Of a DNA stretch of 23,059 bases, positions 7,731 to 15,288 are shown in pieces. Source of the DNA: JBFHES01 sp041584015 (GTDB lineage: Bacteria; Bacteroidota; Bacteroidia; Bacteroidales; M50B96); contig JBFHES010000040.1 of NCBI GenBank assembly GCA_041584015.1, positions 1-23,059 of the forward strand, written 5' to 3'. The position numbers were made by a program, and so were the translations under genes. Below the pieces are notes generated by a model, which did not search any database, was not told where the DNA came from, and worked only from the letters and a program-made list of their open reading frames with translations. Within the stretch, counting starts at the first letter, position 1. Every line of letters begins with the position of its first letter.

Positions 7731-8852
7731 TTGAAAAAAATCATTATCATTTTAGGAATCCTCCTAGCGGTTGGAATACAAACAGCCAATTCCGAGAATC
7801 AAACTGAAATAAGTCTTTTGACCTGTTCTGGTGGTGATGAAATATTTGCAGCCTGGGGACATAGCGCTTTAAGGGTTACTGATAAAAGTAATTCATCCGA
7901 TTTGGTGTTTAATTTTGGCTTGTTCGATTTTGATACTCCCAATTTCTCTTACAAGTTTGTGAAAGGAAACCTCAAGTACAAGCTTGGCGTGCACAAATCA
8001 AATTTGTTTATCGATAGTTATACCACCGATGGACAGCAGGTAATTGAGCAAGTTTTAAATCTTTCAGATGAAACAGAAACACAGATTATTGAGCGACTAA
8101 AGTTTTTGTATCAACCAGAGAACCGCTATTATTATTACAGTTTCTTAGATAAAAACTGTACAACGGAATTGCGCGACTTACTATTGAATAATACGAGCAC
8201 TGATTTTAAAGCAGCTCCCGTAGCAACGACACAACGTGTTCAGATTAACGAATATTTACAAGATAAGCTTTGGCTAAAGTTCGGTATGAATCTGCTGCTT
8301 GGTCCAAGTTTGGATCGAGAAATTAATAGTTTCGAAACCATGTTCTTGCCTGCTTATCTATGCAATGGTTTGACCAACATAAATGTCGATAATGCATCGA
8401 TTATTGCAAAAGAGATCATCCATAATCCGCTGGAAGAACAAGAGGTGTCGTACCCATTCTTAATTAATCCGCTGTTTGTATTTAGTTTGTTGTTGCTTGT
8501 TGCTTTACTTGTTAAATCATCAAAACTGCAACTTGCTTATTTATTGGTAACGGGCTTAACTGGCTTGGTTATTTTTATGGTTTGGATTATTACCGATCAT
8601 CAAGAATTGAAAAGCAATTTTAACCTGCTCTGGTGCAGCCCGCTTTATTTATTGTCGGTATTCTTTCAGTGGAAGAAGAAAATAAAACTACAATATTATT
8701 TAAGTGGTTTATTGCAGTTACTCATTTTAACTATGGCAGTTATTTGGATTACAAATATGCAAGGCTTAGATTTCGCTTATATTATAGTAGCTATTACCTT
8801 ATCTGTATATAATTTCAGGATCATTAAAACTGGCCTGAAAGTTAGCAGTTAA
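7731..8852 (+). CDS. DUF4105 domain membrane protein
   Basis: The protein has 373 residues and starts at TTG 7731, which directly precedes a good signal sequence (MKKIIIILGILLAVGIQTANS); no in-frame ATG offers a better choice. Residues about 28-190 match DUF4105: ISLLTCSGGDEIFAAWGHSALRV, then VFNFGLFDFDTPNFSYKFVKGNLKYKL, then YYYYSFLDKNCTTELRDLL with a conserved Asn-Cys-Thr. Invariant His and Cys residues in this family hint at an enzyme with a papain-like layout, but no activity is established that I can name. The C-terminal third (about 245-370) holds roughly five hydrophobic segments, so the soluble part probably faces the periplasm and is tethered to the inner membrane. It has its own likely promoter and is not clearly in an operon with the oxygenase gene 107 bases downstream. 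Confidence 0.85.
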   Translation: MKKIIIILGILLAVGIQTANSENQTEISLLTCSGGDEIFAAWGHSALRVTDKSNSSDLVFNFGLFDFDTPNFSYKFVKGNLKYKLGVHKSNLFIDSYTTDGQQVIEQVLNLSDETETQIIERLKFLYQPENRYYYYSFLDKNCTTELRDLLLNNTSTDFKAAPVATTQRVQINEYLQDKLWLKFGMNLLLGPSLDREINSFETMFLPAYLCNGLTNINVDNASIIAKEIIHNPLEEQEVSYPFLINPLFVFSLLLLVALLVKSSKLQLAYLLVTGLTGLVIFMVWIITDHQELKSNFNLLWCSPLYLLSVFFQWKKKIKLQYYLSGLLQLLILTMAVIWITNMQGLDFAYIIVAITLSVYNFRIIKTGLKVSS

Positions 8853-8959
8853 GCAAGTTGGAGCACGTTGCAGATTTGAGCTTCGGATAAATTATCTTAA
8901 CTTGTGATCAAACCTAATGAACATCTGACTGTTCAATTATTGATTCTTAAAACTGCAAT

Positions 8960-9913
8960 ATGAAAGCGATTCAGAAAATACCTACGGTTAATTTACACGA
9001 TTTTATTTCTGGCAACAGCACCAAAAAAGCTGAATTTGTTAGTGCCATTGGAAAAGCTTACGAAGAGATTGGTTTTGTTGCACTGAAGGGACACTTCCTC
9101 AGCGATGAACTGGTTCAGAATTTATACGATCAAATAAAAGCTTTTTTTGCTTTACCTCTCGAGTCGAAGTTGAAATATGAGGTTCCGGGTATTGGTGGGC
9201 AAAGAGGATTCACCTCTTTTGGTAAAGAGCATGCCCAGGGACGAACAGTAGGCGATCTGAAGGAGTTCTGGCATTTTGGTCAAGCGTTAAGCGAAGATTC
9301 ACAATACAAGCAGGCATATCCGGAAAATATTGAAGTTAAAGAACTCCCAAATTTTAATACAATTGGAACGGAGACTTATGCTCTGCTTGAGAAAACAGGG
9401 ATTTATGTCTTGCGTGCGCTGGCCTTACATGTTGGCTTGGATGAGTTCTATTTCGATCAGTTTGTAAAAGAAGGTAACAGTATTTTACGCCCAATTTATT
9501 ATCCATCCATAACAGAAGATCCGAAAGATGCCGTTCGTGCCGCTGCACATACCGATATTAATCTAATAACCTTGTTAATGGGAGCTCAGGGTAAGGGATT
9601 GCAAGTTCAGAATCATAAGGGTGATTGGATTGATGCCATTGCCGAACCTGATGAATTGATGATCAATGTTGGTGATATGTTGTCAAGACATACCAATAAT
9701 AAGTTAAAGTCTACGGTTCATCAGGTAGTTAATCCTCCTCGATCAGACTGGGGCGCTCCGCGCTATTCCATTCCTTTTTTCATGCATCCGGTTAGTGATA
9801 TGAAGCTTGATTGTCTTGAAAATTGTATTGATGATCAAAATCCAAAACAACACGACGATATAACAGCAGGAGAATATCTGAATCAACGCTTACGAGAGAT
9901 TGGACTTATTTAG
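8960..9913 (+). CDS. 2-oxoglutarate/Fe(II) oxygenase, isopenicillin N synthase-like
   Basis: The protein has 317 residues with an ATG start. The N-terminal DIOX_N-like part (about 5-120) contains EEIGFVALKGH and QRGFTSFG. The jelly-roll core carries the iron ligands His197 and Asp199 (AAHTDINLITLL) and His254 (STVHQVVNPP), and the 2-oxoglutarate-binding RxS pair Arg268/Ser270 (RYSIPFF). All catalytic residues are present, so the enzyme should be active as a non-heme iron dioxygenase of the family that includes isopenicillin N synthase, flavonol synthase and ethylene-forming enzyme. The substrate cannot be deduced; no secondary-metabolite genes are adjacent, and the RxS residues favour a 2-oxoglutarate-dependent enzyme rather than a true penicillin synthase. 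It appears to be a stand-alone gene: gaps of 107 and 148 bases lie on its two sides. Confidence 0.92.
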   Translation: MKAIQKIPTVNLHDFISGNSTKKAEFVSAIGKAYEEIGFVALKGHFLSDELVQNLYDQIKAFFALPLESKLKYEVPGIGGQRGFTSFGKEHAQGRTVGDLKEFWHFGQALSEDSQYKQAYPENIEVKELPNFNTIGTETYALLEKTGIYVLRALALHVGLDEFYFDQFVKEGNSILRPIYYPSITEDPKDAVRAAAHTDINLITLLMGAQGKGLQVQNHKGDWIDAIAEPDELMINVGDMLSRHTNNKLKSTVHQVVNPPRSDWGAPRYSIPFFMHPVSDMKLDCLENCIDDQNPKQHDDITAGEYLNQRLREIGLI

Positions 9914-10014
9914 CAAATTGCTTCAAATTAGTGATTGTCCGTTTCTTGTTTATGTCCGTTCGTTATTATTTATTATAAAATAGAATGTTCTGTTATAAAA
10001 AGTTAATAAACTCG

Positions 10015-10041
10015 TTTGCTTCATTTGGAATTCTATTTTTG
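10015..10041 (+). promoter_or_regulatory. Candidate promoter before the DUF4395 gene
   Basis: The -7 element TATTTTTG (10034-10041) is a perfect TAnnTTTG match 20 bases before the start codon at 10062. TTTG at 10015-10018 lies 15 bases upstream, slightly closer than the usual 17-23. The stretch before it (9970-10010) is very AT-rich and holds TTATAAAA twice. Confidence 0.45.
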
Positions 10042-10061
10042 CATTTTAAATCTATAGAGAA

Positions 10062-10595
10062 ATGAGTATGTTAAGTTTTGGAGAAAATGTTGAAGGTATC
10101 AACTATAAAGTCTTGGATGAGCGCAGAATTCGAGCAAATGCAGGAATAATGTTCTTGTTGGGATTAATAGCTTTTGTAAATGGATTTGTGCTGCAACGTT
10201 TCGAGGTTATCCCATATATCTCCGGTTTCTTGTTGCTAAACTTTATGATTGCTGTTTTTATAAATCCTAAATATGCACCTACCTATGCCCTTGCCTGGAT
10301 ATTTGTTCGCAAGCAATCGAAACTATGGGTTGGCGCAGTACAAAAGCGCTTTGCCTGGAGTCTTGGAATTGCACTATCCTTGGTGATTTTTGTTTTATCA
10401 ATTCCTCTGCAAACCGATATAAACTATTTCGATCCAGTATGTTTATTGTGTGTAGCCTGTCTGTTTTTGTTATTTTTCGAAAGCGCATTTGGCATCTGTA
10501 TTGGCTGCAAATTATATTTCCTTTCCTTGCGCATGAAATTAATGAAACAACCTGAAGAGCAACCCAATTGTATGGGCGACGCTTGCGAAGTGTAG
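10062..10595 (+). CDS. DUF4395 family membrane protein
   Basis: The protein has 177 residues and starts with ATG (a second ATG lies two codons in). The N-terminal part VDERRIRANAGIMFL-like (here LDERRIRANAGIMFLL) and the segment KRFAWSLG, followed by the cysteine pair CIGC (146-149) in FESAFGICIGCKLYF, are the marks of DUF4395. Four hydrophobic segments are visible (about 28-46, 50-68, 100-116 and 126-146), so it is an inner-membrane protein. Six further residues are notable: Cys127, Cys130 and Cys133 (CLLCVAC) and a C-terminal tail with Cys170 and Cys175. The family often sits near thioredoxin-like or sulfur-transfer genes and may have a thiol-based function, which is inference. The pseudouridine synthase gene begins 32 bases downstream and is probably co-transcribed, without a clear functional link. 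Confidence 0.85.
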   Translation: MSMLSFGENVEGINYKVLDERRIRANAGIMFLLGLIAFVNGFVLQRFEVIPYISGFLLLNFMIAVFINPKYAPTYALAWIFVRKQSKLWVGAVQKRFAWSLGIALSLVIFVLSIPLQTDINYFDPVCLLCVACLFLLFFESAFGICIGCKLYFLSLRMKLMKQPEEQPNCMGDACEV

Positions 10596-10627
10596 TTTCA
10601 TAATTAATCTGTGAGGCAAATGCAGTC

Positions 10628-11200
10628 ATGAGCAATCATCGACATTTTATTATTCACAAACCATACGGCTATCTTTCGCAGTTTAAAAGCGATGATAAAC
10701 GCAAAAAGCTGTTGCTGGGTGGCCTTTTCGATTTTCCGCAAGGAACAATGGCTATAGGTCGGTTAGATGCCGATTCGGAAGGTTTGCTCTTTTTAACAAC
10801 GGATGGCATGACCAGCGAAAATGTTCGTAGTCGTAAAGTTGAAAAGGAGTATCAGGCACAAGTTGATGGTTTAATTGATGATGCAGCCATTGAGCGTTTA
10901 AAAAACGGAGTTGAGATTGGCTTTGAGGGAAAGCGATATGTTACGAAACCATGTACTGCAATGAGAATCGATCAACCGGAAGATTTGCCAGAAAGATCAA
11001 AGAAGATTCGTGACGAACGACATGGACCAACCAGCTGGGTTTCCATAATAGTAACTGAAGGTAAGTTTCGCCAAATTCGGAAAATGACCGCAGCGGTTGG
11101 GTTTCCTACATTACGCTTGCTTCGTGTACGCATTGGTAAGGTAAGTATCAACGATTTGCCGTCTGGAGCTGTTAAGGAAGTCGAAGACTTTAAAATTTAA
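10628..11200 (+). CDS. rluE: 23S rRNA pseudouridine synthase, RluE-like
   Basis: The protein has 190 residues with an ATG start. It belongs to the RsuA/RluB/E/F branch of pseudouridine synthases: FIIHKPYGYLSQF (8-19) is the KP-Y/F-G motif I, GRLDADSEGLL (44-54) carries the catalytic Asp47, and GKFRQIRKMTAAVGFPTLRLLRVRIG is the C-terminal RQIRRM motif. There is no S4 RNA-binding domain in front, and the Ser-Gln-Phe after KPYGYL resembles the Cys-Gln-Phe of RluE, which modifies U2457 of E. coli 23S rRNA. It converts uridine to pseudouridine in large-subunit rRNA. The exact target is inferred from the subfamily. The gene follows the DUF4395 gene closely. Confidence 0.88.
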   Translation: MSNHRHFIIHKPYGYLSQFKSDDKRKKLLLGGLFDFPQGTMAIGRLDADSEGLLFLTTDGMTSENVRSRKVEKEYQAQVDGLIDDAAIERLKNGVEIGFEGKRYVTKPCTAMRIDQPEDLPERSKKIRDERHGPTSWVSIIVTEGKFRQIRKMTAAVGFPTLRLLRVRIGKVSINDLPSGAVKEVEDFKI

Positions 11201-11283
11201 ATTCTACAGCAAACATATTTTTTCAAGAAAGTTGAGAACCAAAATCAACTTAATCTGTTCAAGAGATTGCAATAAAGGTGTAA

Positions 11284-11296
11284 ACAAACTGTTTGT
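11284..11296. promoter_or_regulatory. Small inverted repeat upstream of osmC (possible operator)
   Basis: ACAAAC-T-GTTTGT is a perfect 6-base inverted repeat with a single central base, 84 bases before the osmC start in a 180-base gap. It could bind a dimeric regulator of the peroxide response, but I recognise no known operator and no good promoter beside it. Confidence 0.25.
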
Positions 11297-11380
11297 GAAA
11301 ACGCATAGTGTTTAGGCAAGCATTTTACAAAAGCATTTGAACCCATAAATATTAAATAAACGACTTTAAACAAAGAAATT

Positions 11381-11809
11381 ATGACAGCTAGAAAAGCAAC
11401 AGCAAAATGGAACGGTACCTTAAAAGATGGTAATGGCGCTATGAATTTTAGCAATTACAGCGGACCATTCACATTCGTTTCACGATTCGAAGAAGGTGAT
11501 GGAACCAATCCTGAAGAGTTAGTAGGTGCTGCACATGCAGGATGTTATTCAATGTTTTTTTCTGCCCTATTAAGTGGCGAAGGATTAACTCCTGAATACA
11601 TTGAAACAGAGGCAACAGTTACCTTAGGAAAAGATGAGAAAGGTCCATGTATTACCGATATTAAGTTAGACTGCAAAGTGAAATGTGCTGGTTTATCACA
11701 AGCTAAATTTGACGAACTTTCAGTAGCAGCTAAAGATGGCTGCCCAATCTCAAGATTGTATGCCGGAAGCACTGCTAAAATTGAATTGATTGCAAAATTG
11801 GAAGCATAG
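11381..11809 (+). CDS. osmC: Osmotically inducible peroxiredoxin OsmC
   Basis: The protein has 142 residues, essentially the length of E. coli OsmC, with an ATG start. The active-site cysteines are Cys55 in GAAHAGCYSM and Cys121 in KDGCPIS, 66 residues apart as in OsmC. The N-terminal part KATAKWNGTLKDGNG and GTNPEELVGAAHA are also characteristic and separate it from the Ohr branch. OsmC is a homodimeric thiol peroxidase that reduces organic hydroperoxides and hydrogen peroxide with reducing power from lipoyl proteins. A 180-base upstream region suggests its own promoter. It is followed by a small hairpin and a clear terminator, so it is probably monocistronic. It lies in a window with several other oxygen-defence genes (superoxide dismutase, thiol redox genes). 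Confidence 0.93.
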   Translation: MTARKATAKWNGTLKDGNGAMNFSNYSGPFTFVSRFEEGDGTNPEELVGAAHAGCYSMFFSALLSGEGLTPEYIETEATVTLGKDEKGPCITDIKLDCKVKCAGLSQAKFDELSVAAKDGCPISRLYAGSTAKIELIAKLEA

Positions 11810-11823
11810 TAGTGCTCTAATTC

Positions 11824-11842
11824 GCTAGTCAATTGGACTAGC
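11824..11842 (+). other. Small hairpin after osmC
   Basis: GCTAGTC (11824-11830) and GACTAGC (11836-11842) form a perfect 7-bp stem with loop AATTG, 14 bases after the osmC stop. It lacks a T-run and probably works together with the terminator 20 bases further on, for example by protecting the mRNA end. Confidence 0.5.
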
Positions 11843-11860
11843 ATCCGATAAGAAATATGA

Positions 11861-11904
11861 GGCGTCACCCGAAATAGCAGTTAATTCGGGTTGGCGTCTT
11901 TTTT
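11861..11904 (+). terminator. Intrinsic terminator of osmC
   Basis: ACCCGAA (11867-11873) pairs with TTCGGGT (11885-11891). Below it GGCGTC (11861-11866) pairs with GGCGTC (11893-11898) through four standard pairs and two G-U wobbles, with one bulged T. Six T residues follow. The identical lower arms work only in RNA and only in this direction. Confidence 0.8.
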
Positions 11905-11996
11905 ATTAGAAGCATTGGCATGGTCAAGCGTAGCGCAGGTATTATTGTTTTATATCAATAAGCGGTTCGATGCCAATTCTTTTTTCATTCAAGCAG

Positions 11997-12027
11997 TTGT
12001 AAAGACAGAAAGGAAAACCAATCTTTG
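11997..12027 (+). promoter_or_regulatory. Candidate promoter of the THUMP methyltransferase gene
   Basis: TTG at 11997-11999 is followed after 20 bases by AATCTTTG (12020-12027), one mismatch from TAnnTTTG. Spacing is within the normal 17-23 range. The transcript would start about 30 bases before the start codon at 12062. Confidence 0.45.
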
Positions 12028-12061
12028 CAAATTATTATAAGTCGTATAAAAACAAGATACT

Positions 12062-13225
12062 TTGGAAAAATTTAACATGATTGCCACCAGCCTTTATGGC
12101 TTGGAAGAAATACTGGCAGATGAGCTTCGTGCCTTAGGTGCTGCAGATATTGAAGTGTTAAACCGTGCTGTTTTATTTCATGGTGATTTAAAATTGCTTT
12201 ATAAATGCAACCTACATTTGCGCACGGCACTTAAAGTATTAAAGCCACATATCAAGTTTTTAGCACGAGATGCACGCGATTTATATAAAAAGATCGGACG
12301 AATTCAGTGGGATGATTATATGTCGGTAGATGGAACTCTGGCAATTGATTCAACAGTTAATAGCGAGCATTTTAATCATTCACAGTTTGTGGCCTTAAAA
12401 TCCAAAGATGCCATTGTCGATCAGTTCAGAGAGAAGTATGGTAAACGTCCATCGGTTGATCTGGATAACCCTGATTTGCGCATCAATATTCATATTTCGG
12501 ATAGAACCTGCTCTGTGTCATTCGATAGCTCAGGAGCTTCATTAAATAAGCGGGGTTATAGACAAGAACAGGCAGCCGCACCAATGAGCGAAGTGCTGGC
12601 CGCAGGAATTATTGCCTTGTCTGGTTGGGACAAAAAAACGGATCTGATGGATCCGATGTGTGGTTCCGGAACTTTTCCAATTGAAGCAGCGTTGATAGCA
12701 AGAAATATAGCTCCGGGTAGATTGCGCCATTTCGGCTTTGAGAACTGGAAAGACTTTGACGCTGACTTATGGGCACTGGTAAAAAAAGAAGCTGAAGAGC
12801 AAATCAGACCATCTCAATGTATGATCTATGGTAGCGATCTTGAAATGCGATCGATTGCTATGTCTGAAAGCAATGCCGAGATTGCCGGAGTTGATGAGGA
12901 CATTGAGTTCAAGCAAATGGACTTTCTGAAAACCAAGCAACACTTTAAAAATGGACTTGTGTTGATTAATCCACCATACGGTGAGCGTTTGAAAGATGAG
13001 GAAGAAATAATCCCGTTTTATCAGGAAATAGGTACTCAATTAAAGCATCAACACGAAGGCTGCAGTGCCTGGATTATTAGCAGTAACATTCGTGCTTTGA
13101 AATTTATTGGCTTGCGTCCATCCAGAAAAATTAAGCTGTTTAACGGTCCATTGGAGTGCAAACTCCAGAAATATGAATTGTTTAGGGGTAAGAAGGTGGA
13201 GCAAAAAAAAGCTGAACAACAATAA
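12062..13225 (+). CDS. THUMP-domain class I rRNA (guanine-N2)-methyltransferase, RlmL-type
   Basis: The protein has 387 residues. I start at TTG 12062 because EKFNMIATSLYGLEEILADEL is part of the conserved N-terminus; the ATG at 12077 is the alternative. Residues about 1-155 form the ferredoxin-like and THUMP RNA-binding part. LNKRGYR (161-167) precedes the Rossmann methyltransferase domain with the SAM motif DPMCGSGTFPIEAA (197-210) and the catalytic NPPYGERL (303-310), the Asn-Pro-Pro-Tyr signature of N2-guanine methyltransferases. It matches the N-terminal half (RlmL, m2G2445 of 23S rRNA) of the E. coli RlmKL fusion; the RlmK half is absent here. The target is inferred. The DEAD-box helicase gene begins 45 bases downstream, a sensible partner in ribosome assembly. 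Confidence 0.9.
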   Translation: MEKFNMIATSLYGLEEILADELRALGAADIEVLNRAVLFHGDLKLLYKCNLHLRTALKVLKPHIKFLARDARDLYKKIGRIQWDDYMSVDGTLAIDSTVNSEHFNHSQFVALKSKDAIVDQFREKYGKRPSVDLDNPDLRINIHISDRTCSVSFDSSGASLNKRGYRQEQAAAPMSEVLAAGIIALSGWDKKTDLMDPMCGSGTFPIEAALIARNIAPGRLRHFGFENWKDFDADLWALVKKEAEEQIRPSQCMIYGSDLEMRSIAMSESNAEIAGVDEDIEFKQMDFLKTKQHFKNGLVLINPPYGERLKDEEEIIPFYQEIGTQLKHQHEGCSAWIISSNIRALKFIGLRPSRKIKLFNGPLECKLQKYELFRGKKVEQKKAEQQ

Positions 13226-13270
13226 GAAACACCAATTAAGTACTGGCACGTTGGCCAAAAATATTTTTCG

Positions 13271-14617
13271 ATGAATACATTTCACGATTTAAACATATCT
13301 AACCCTTTGCTAAATGCATTGGAAGATTTAGGTCTTAGCAAACCAACTCCTATTCAGGAAGAAACCTATCCGGTAATCTTATCTGGTAAAGACATTGTTG
13401 GCATTGCCCAAACAGGAACAGGTAAAACATTTGCCTATTGCTTGCCTATTTTGCGCGATATGAAATACTCGAAACAGATTCATCCGAAGGTGTTGATTCT
13501 GGTTCCTACCCGTGAACTGGTGTTACAGGTGGTTGAGCAGATTGAGCATTTAACCGAATATATGAATGTTCGGGCTTTAGGTGTGTATGGTGGCACAAAC
13601 ATTAACAACCAGAAACAGGCCGTTGCGAAGGGGTGTGATATTATTGTTGGAACTCCTGGTAGATTATATGATTTGGCTCTAAGCGCCGTACTTCAGCTAA
13701 AATCAATTAAGAAGCTTGTTATTGATGAGGTGGATGTGATGCTGGATGCGGGTTTCCGATTCCAGCTGACAAATATTTTTGAGATATTGCCGGAACGCCG
13801 TCAAAACATTATGTTCTCGGCAACCATGACCGAAGAGGTGGACTTATTGATTGAGGATTATTTTAGAAGTCCCACAAAAATATCAATTGCCGTAAGTGGA
13901 ACCCCTTTGCACAACATTGCTCAGCAAGCCTATGCTGTTCCTAACTTTTACACAAAAGCACGTTTATTGTCTTTCCTTTTTGAGGACAAACAAGAGTTTA
14001 GCAAAGTGCTGGTGTTTGTTTCCAGTAAACGAATTGCAGATAAACTTCACGAAACGCTGGAAGGAATTTATGGTTCAGAACTTTGCGTTATCCATTCTAA
14101 TAAGACACAAAATTACAGAATCAGATCCATCAATCAATTTAATGATGGTGTGAATAGAATTCTTATTGCAACTGATGTAATGGCTCGTGGTCTCGACCTA
14201 GACCAGATAACGCACGTAATAAATTTTGATACACCAAGCTTCCCTGAAAACTATATGCATAGAATCGGGCGTACAGGTAGAGCAGAGCAGGAAGGAAAGT
14301 CGATCCTATTTTATGCACCTTATGAGATTGAACACAAAAATGCCATTGAGAAACTCATGGATTATGAGATTCCGATGCAAGAATTTCCTGAAGAGGTTGA
14401 AGTGTCCAGTCAGTTAATTCCAGAGGAGCGTCCGCAGGTTGCAGAAAGCAATTTTAACAGAAACACGAAACTGGAAACACCGGAAGGCGGGTTTCACGAT
14501 AAGAAGTTGAAAAATACAAAGGTGAATCAAGGTGGATCTTATTTGCGAAAAAGAAAAGTACATAAGAAACCAAAAACAAAAGGTGACAAACATTTCAATA
14601 GAAGGAACAAGAAGTAG
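13271..14617 (+). CDS. DEAD-box family ATP-dependent RNA helicase (DEVD variant)
   Basis: The protein has 448 residues with an ATG start. Motifs in order: Q motif around PTPIQ (25-29), motif I AQTGTGKT (46-53), Ia PTRELVLQ, Ib TPGRL, motif II DEVD (152-155), motif III SAT (183-185), motif V ATDVMARGLD (300-309) and motif VI HRIGRTGR (330-337). Motif II reads DEVD instead of DEAD: the Asp-Glu that binds Mg-ATP is kept and only the third residue differs. The C-terminal 80 residues are basic and probably disordered, ending KPKTKGDKHFNRRNKK, as in RhlE-type helicases acting in ribosome biogenesis or mRNA turnover. The gene lies between two RNA or SAM-dependent methyltransferase genes on the same strand, with gaps of 45 and 38 bases, so an operon is likely. 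Confidence 0.93.
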   Translation: MNTFHDLNISNPLLNALEDLGLSKPTPIQEETYPVILSGKDIVGIAQTGTGKTFAYCLPILRDMKYSKQIHPKVLILVPTRELVLQVVEQIEHLTEYMNVRALGVYGGTNINNQKQAVAKGCDIIVGTPGRLYDLALSAVLQLKSIKKLVIDEVDVMLDAGFRFQLTNIFEILPERRQNIMFSATMTEEVDLLIEDYFRSPTKISIAVSGTPLHNIAQQAYAVPNFYTKARLLSFLFEDKQEFSKVLVFVSSKRIADKLHETLEGIYGSELCVIHSNKTQNYRIRSINQFNDGVNRILIATDVMARGLDLDQITHVINFDTPSFPENYMHRIGRTGRAEQEGKSILFYAPYEIEHKNAIEKLMDYEIPMQEFPEEVEVSSQLIPEERPQVAESNFNRNTKLETPEGGFHDKKLKNTKVNQGGSYLRKRKVHKKPKTKGDKHFNRRNKK

Positions 14618-14655
14618 TTAAACGTGTTTCTCTTTTGAATCAAGCCTTAAGTCTA

Positions 14656-15288
14656 ATGTCCAATTACTGTCCTTTATGCGAAACTCCTGGAATCGATTTC
14701 TATAGTATTAGAAATCGTAGCTATTATAAGTGCCCCACGTGTTCTAGCATTTTCATGGATCATCAAAACCGACCTGACGAGTTAGCTGAGAAGACCCGTT
14801 ATGAGGAACACATAAACGATGTTAATAATAAAGGATATCAGCGCTTTGTGTCGCCAATTACAAATGCCGTACTTCGTGATTTTTCTGCAGACGATCAAGG
14901 CTTGGATTTTGGTGCCGGGACAGGTCCTGTTATTGCCAAGATGCTTTTTGATGAAGCTTATAAGCTGGAGCTATACGATCCCTTCTTTCATGATAATCCG
15001 GAATTGCTAAAACAAACCTATGATTACATTGTGAGTTGTGAAGTGATTGAGCATTTCTATTATCCGGATAAGGAATTTAGATTACTTAAAAGCTTATTGA
15101 AACCCGGTGGCAAGCTTTATTGCATGACCGATTTGTATCATGAGGAAATTGATTTTAACAAATGGTATTACAAGAACGACTTAACGCATGTTTTTATCTA
15201 TCACAAAGAAACGATTCTTTGGATTAAAGAAAAATATGGATTTGCCGATGTTGAGATCGAGGATCGCTTAATTACCTTTTCTGTTTAA
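14656..15288 (+). CDS. Zinc-ribbon class I SAM-dependent methyltransferase
   Basis: The protein has 210 residues from the ATG at 14656. A TTG seven codons upstream (14635) is possible, but MSNYCPLC is a natural N-terminus. Four cysteines (Cys5, Cys8, Cys26 and Cys29, as CPLC and CPTC) form a likely zinc ribbon. The methyltransferase core follows: motif I LDFGAGTG (83-90), acidic residue in LELYDPFF, and SCEVIEHF (127-134), the typical post-motif of class I enzymes, then LLKPGGKLYCMTDL. The substrate is not clear; small zinc-ribbon methyltransferases of this shape act on varied small molecules, proteins or nucleic acids. It follows the helicase gene by 38 bases and may be co-transcribed. Its last 4 bases overlap the 3' end of the convergent gene. 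Confidence 0.85.
   Translation: MSNYCPLCETPGIDFYSIRNRSYYKCPTCSSIFMDHQNRPDELAEKTRYEEHINDVNNKGYQRFVSPITNAVLRDFSADDQGLDFGAGTGPVIAKMLFDEAYKLELYDPFFHDNPELLKQTYDYIVSCEVIEHFYYPDKEFRLLKSLLKPGGKLYCMTDLYHEEIDFNKWYYKNDLTHVFIYHKETILWIKEKYGFADVEIEDRLITFSV

Noticed and set aside
8960..9913. Penicillin-type antibiotic biosynthesis
   Set aside because: The protein belongs to the broad isopenicillin N synthase-like fold, but no peptide synthetase or other antibiotic gene is nearby, and the 2-oxoglutarate-binding RxS pair points to a general dioxygenase.
9970..10010. AT-rich repeats (TTATAAAA twice) as a replication origin or iteron array
   Set aside because: Only two short copies are present, with no DnaA-box cluster or replication gene beside them. 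Promoter-region AT richness is enough explanation.
11914..11977. ATTGGCAT at 11914-11921 and its complement ATGCCAAT at 11970-11977 as ends of a small mobile element
   Set aside because: Only 8 bases match, with a 48-base spacer, no flanking target duplication and no second copy in the window. It is close to chance in AT-rich DNA.
12767..13285. Minus-strand open frames inside the methyltransferase gene
   Set aside because: They run antisense to a gene with complete catalytic motifs and have no start context, signal or domain of their own.
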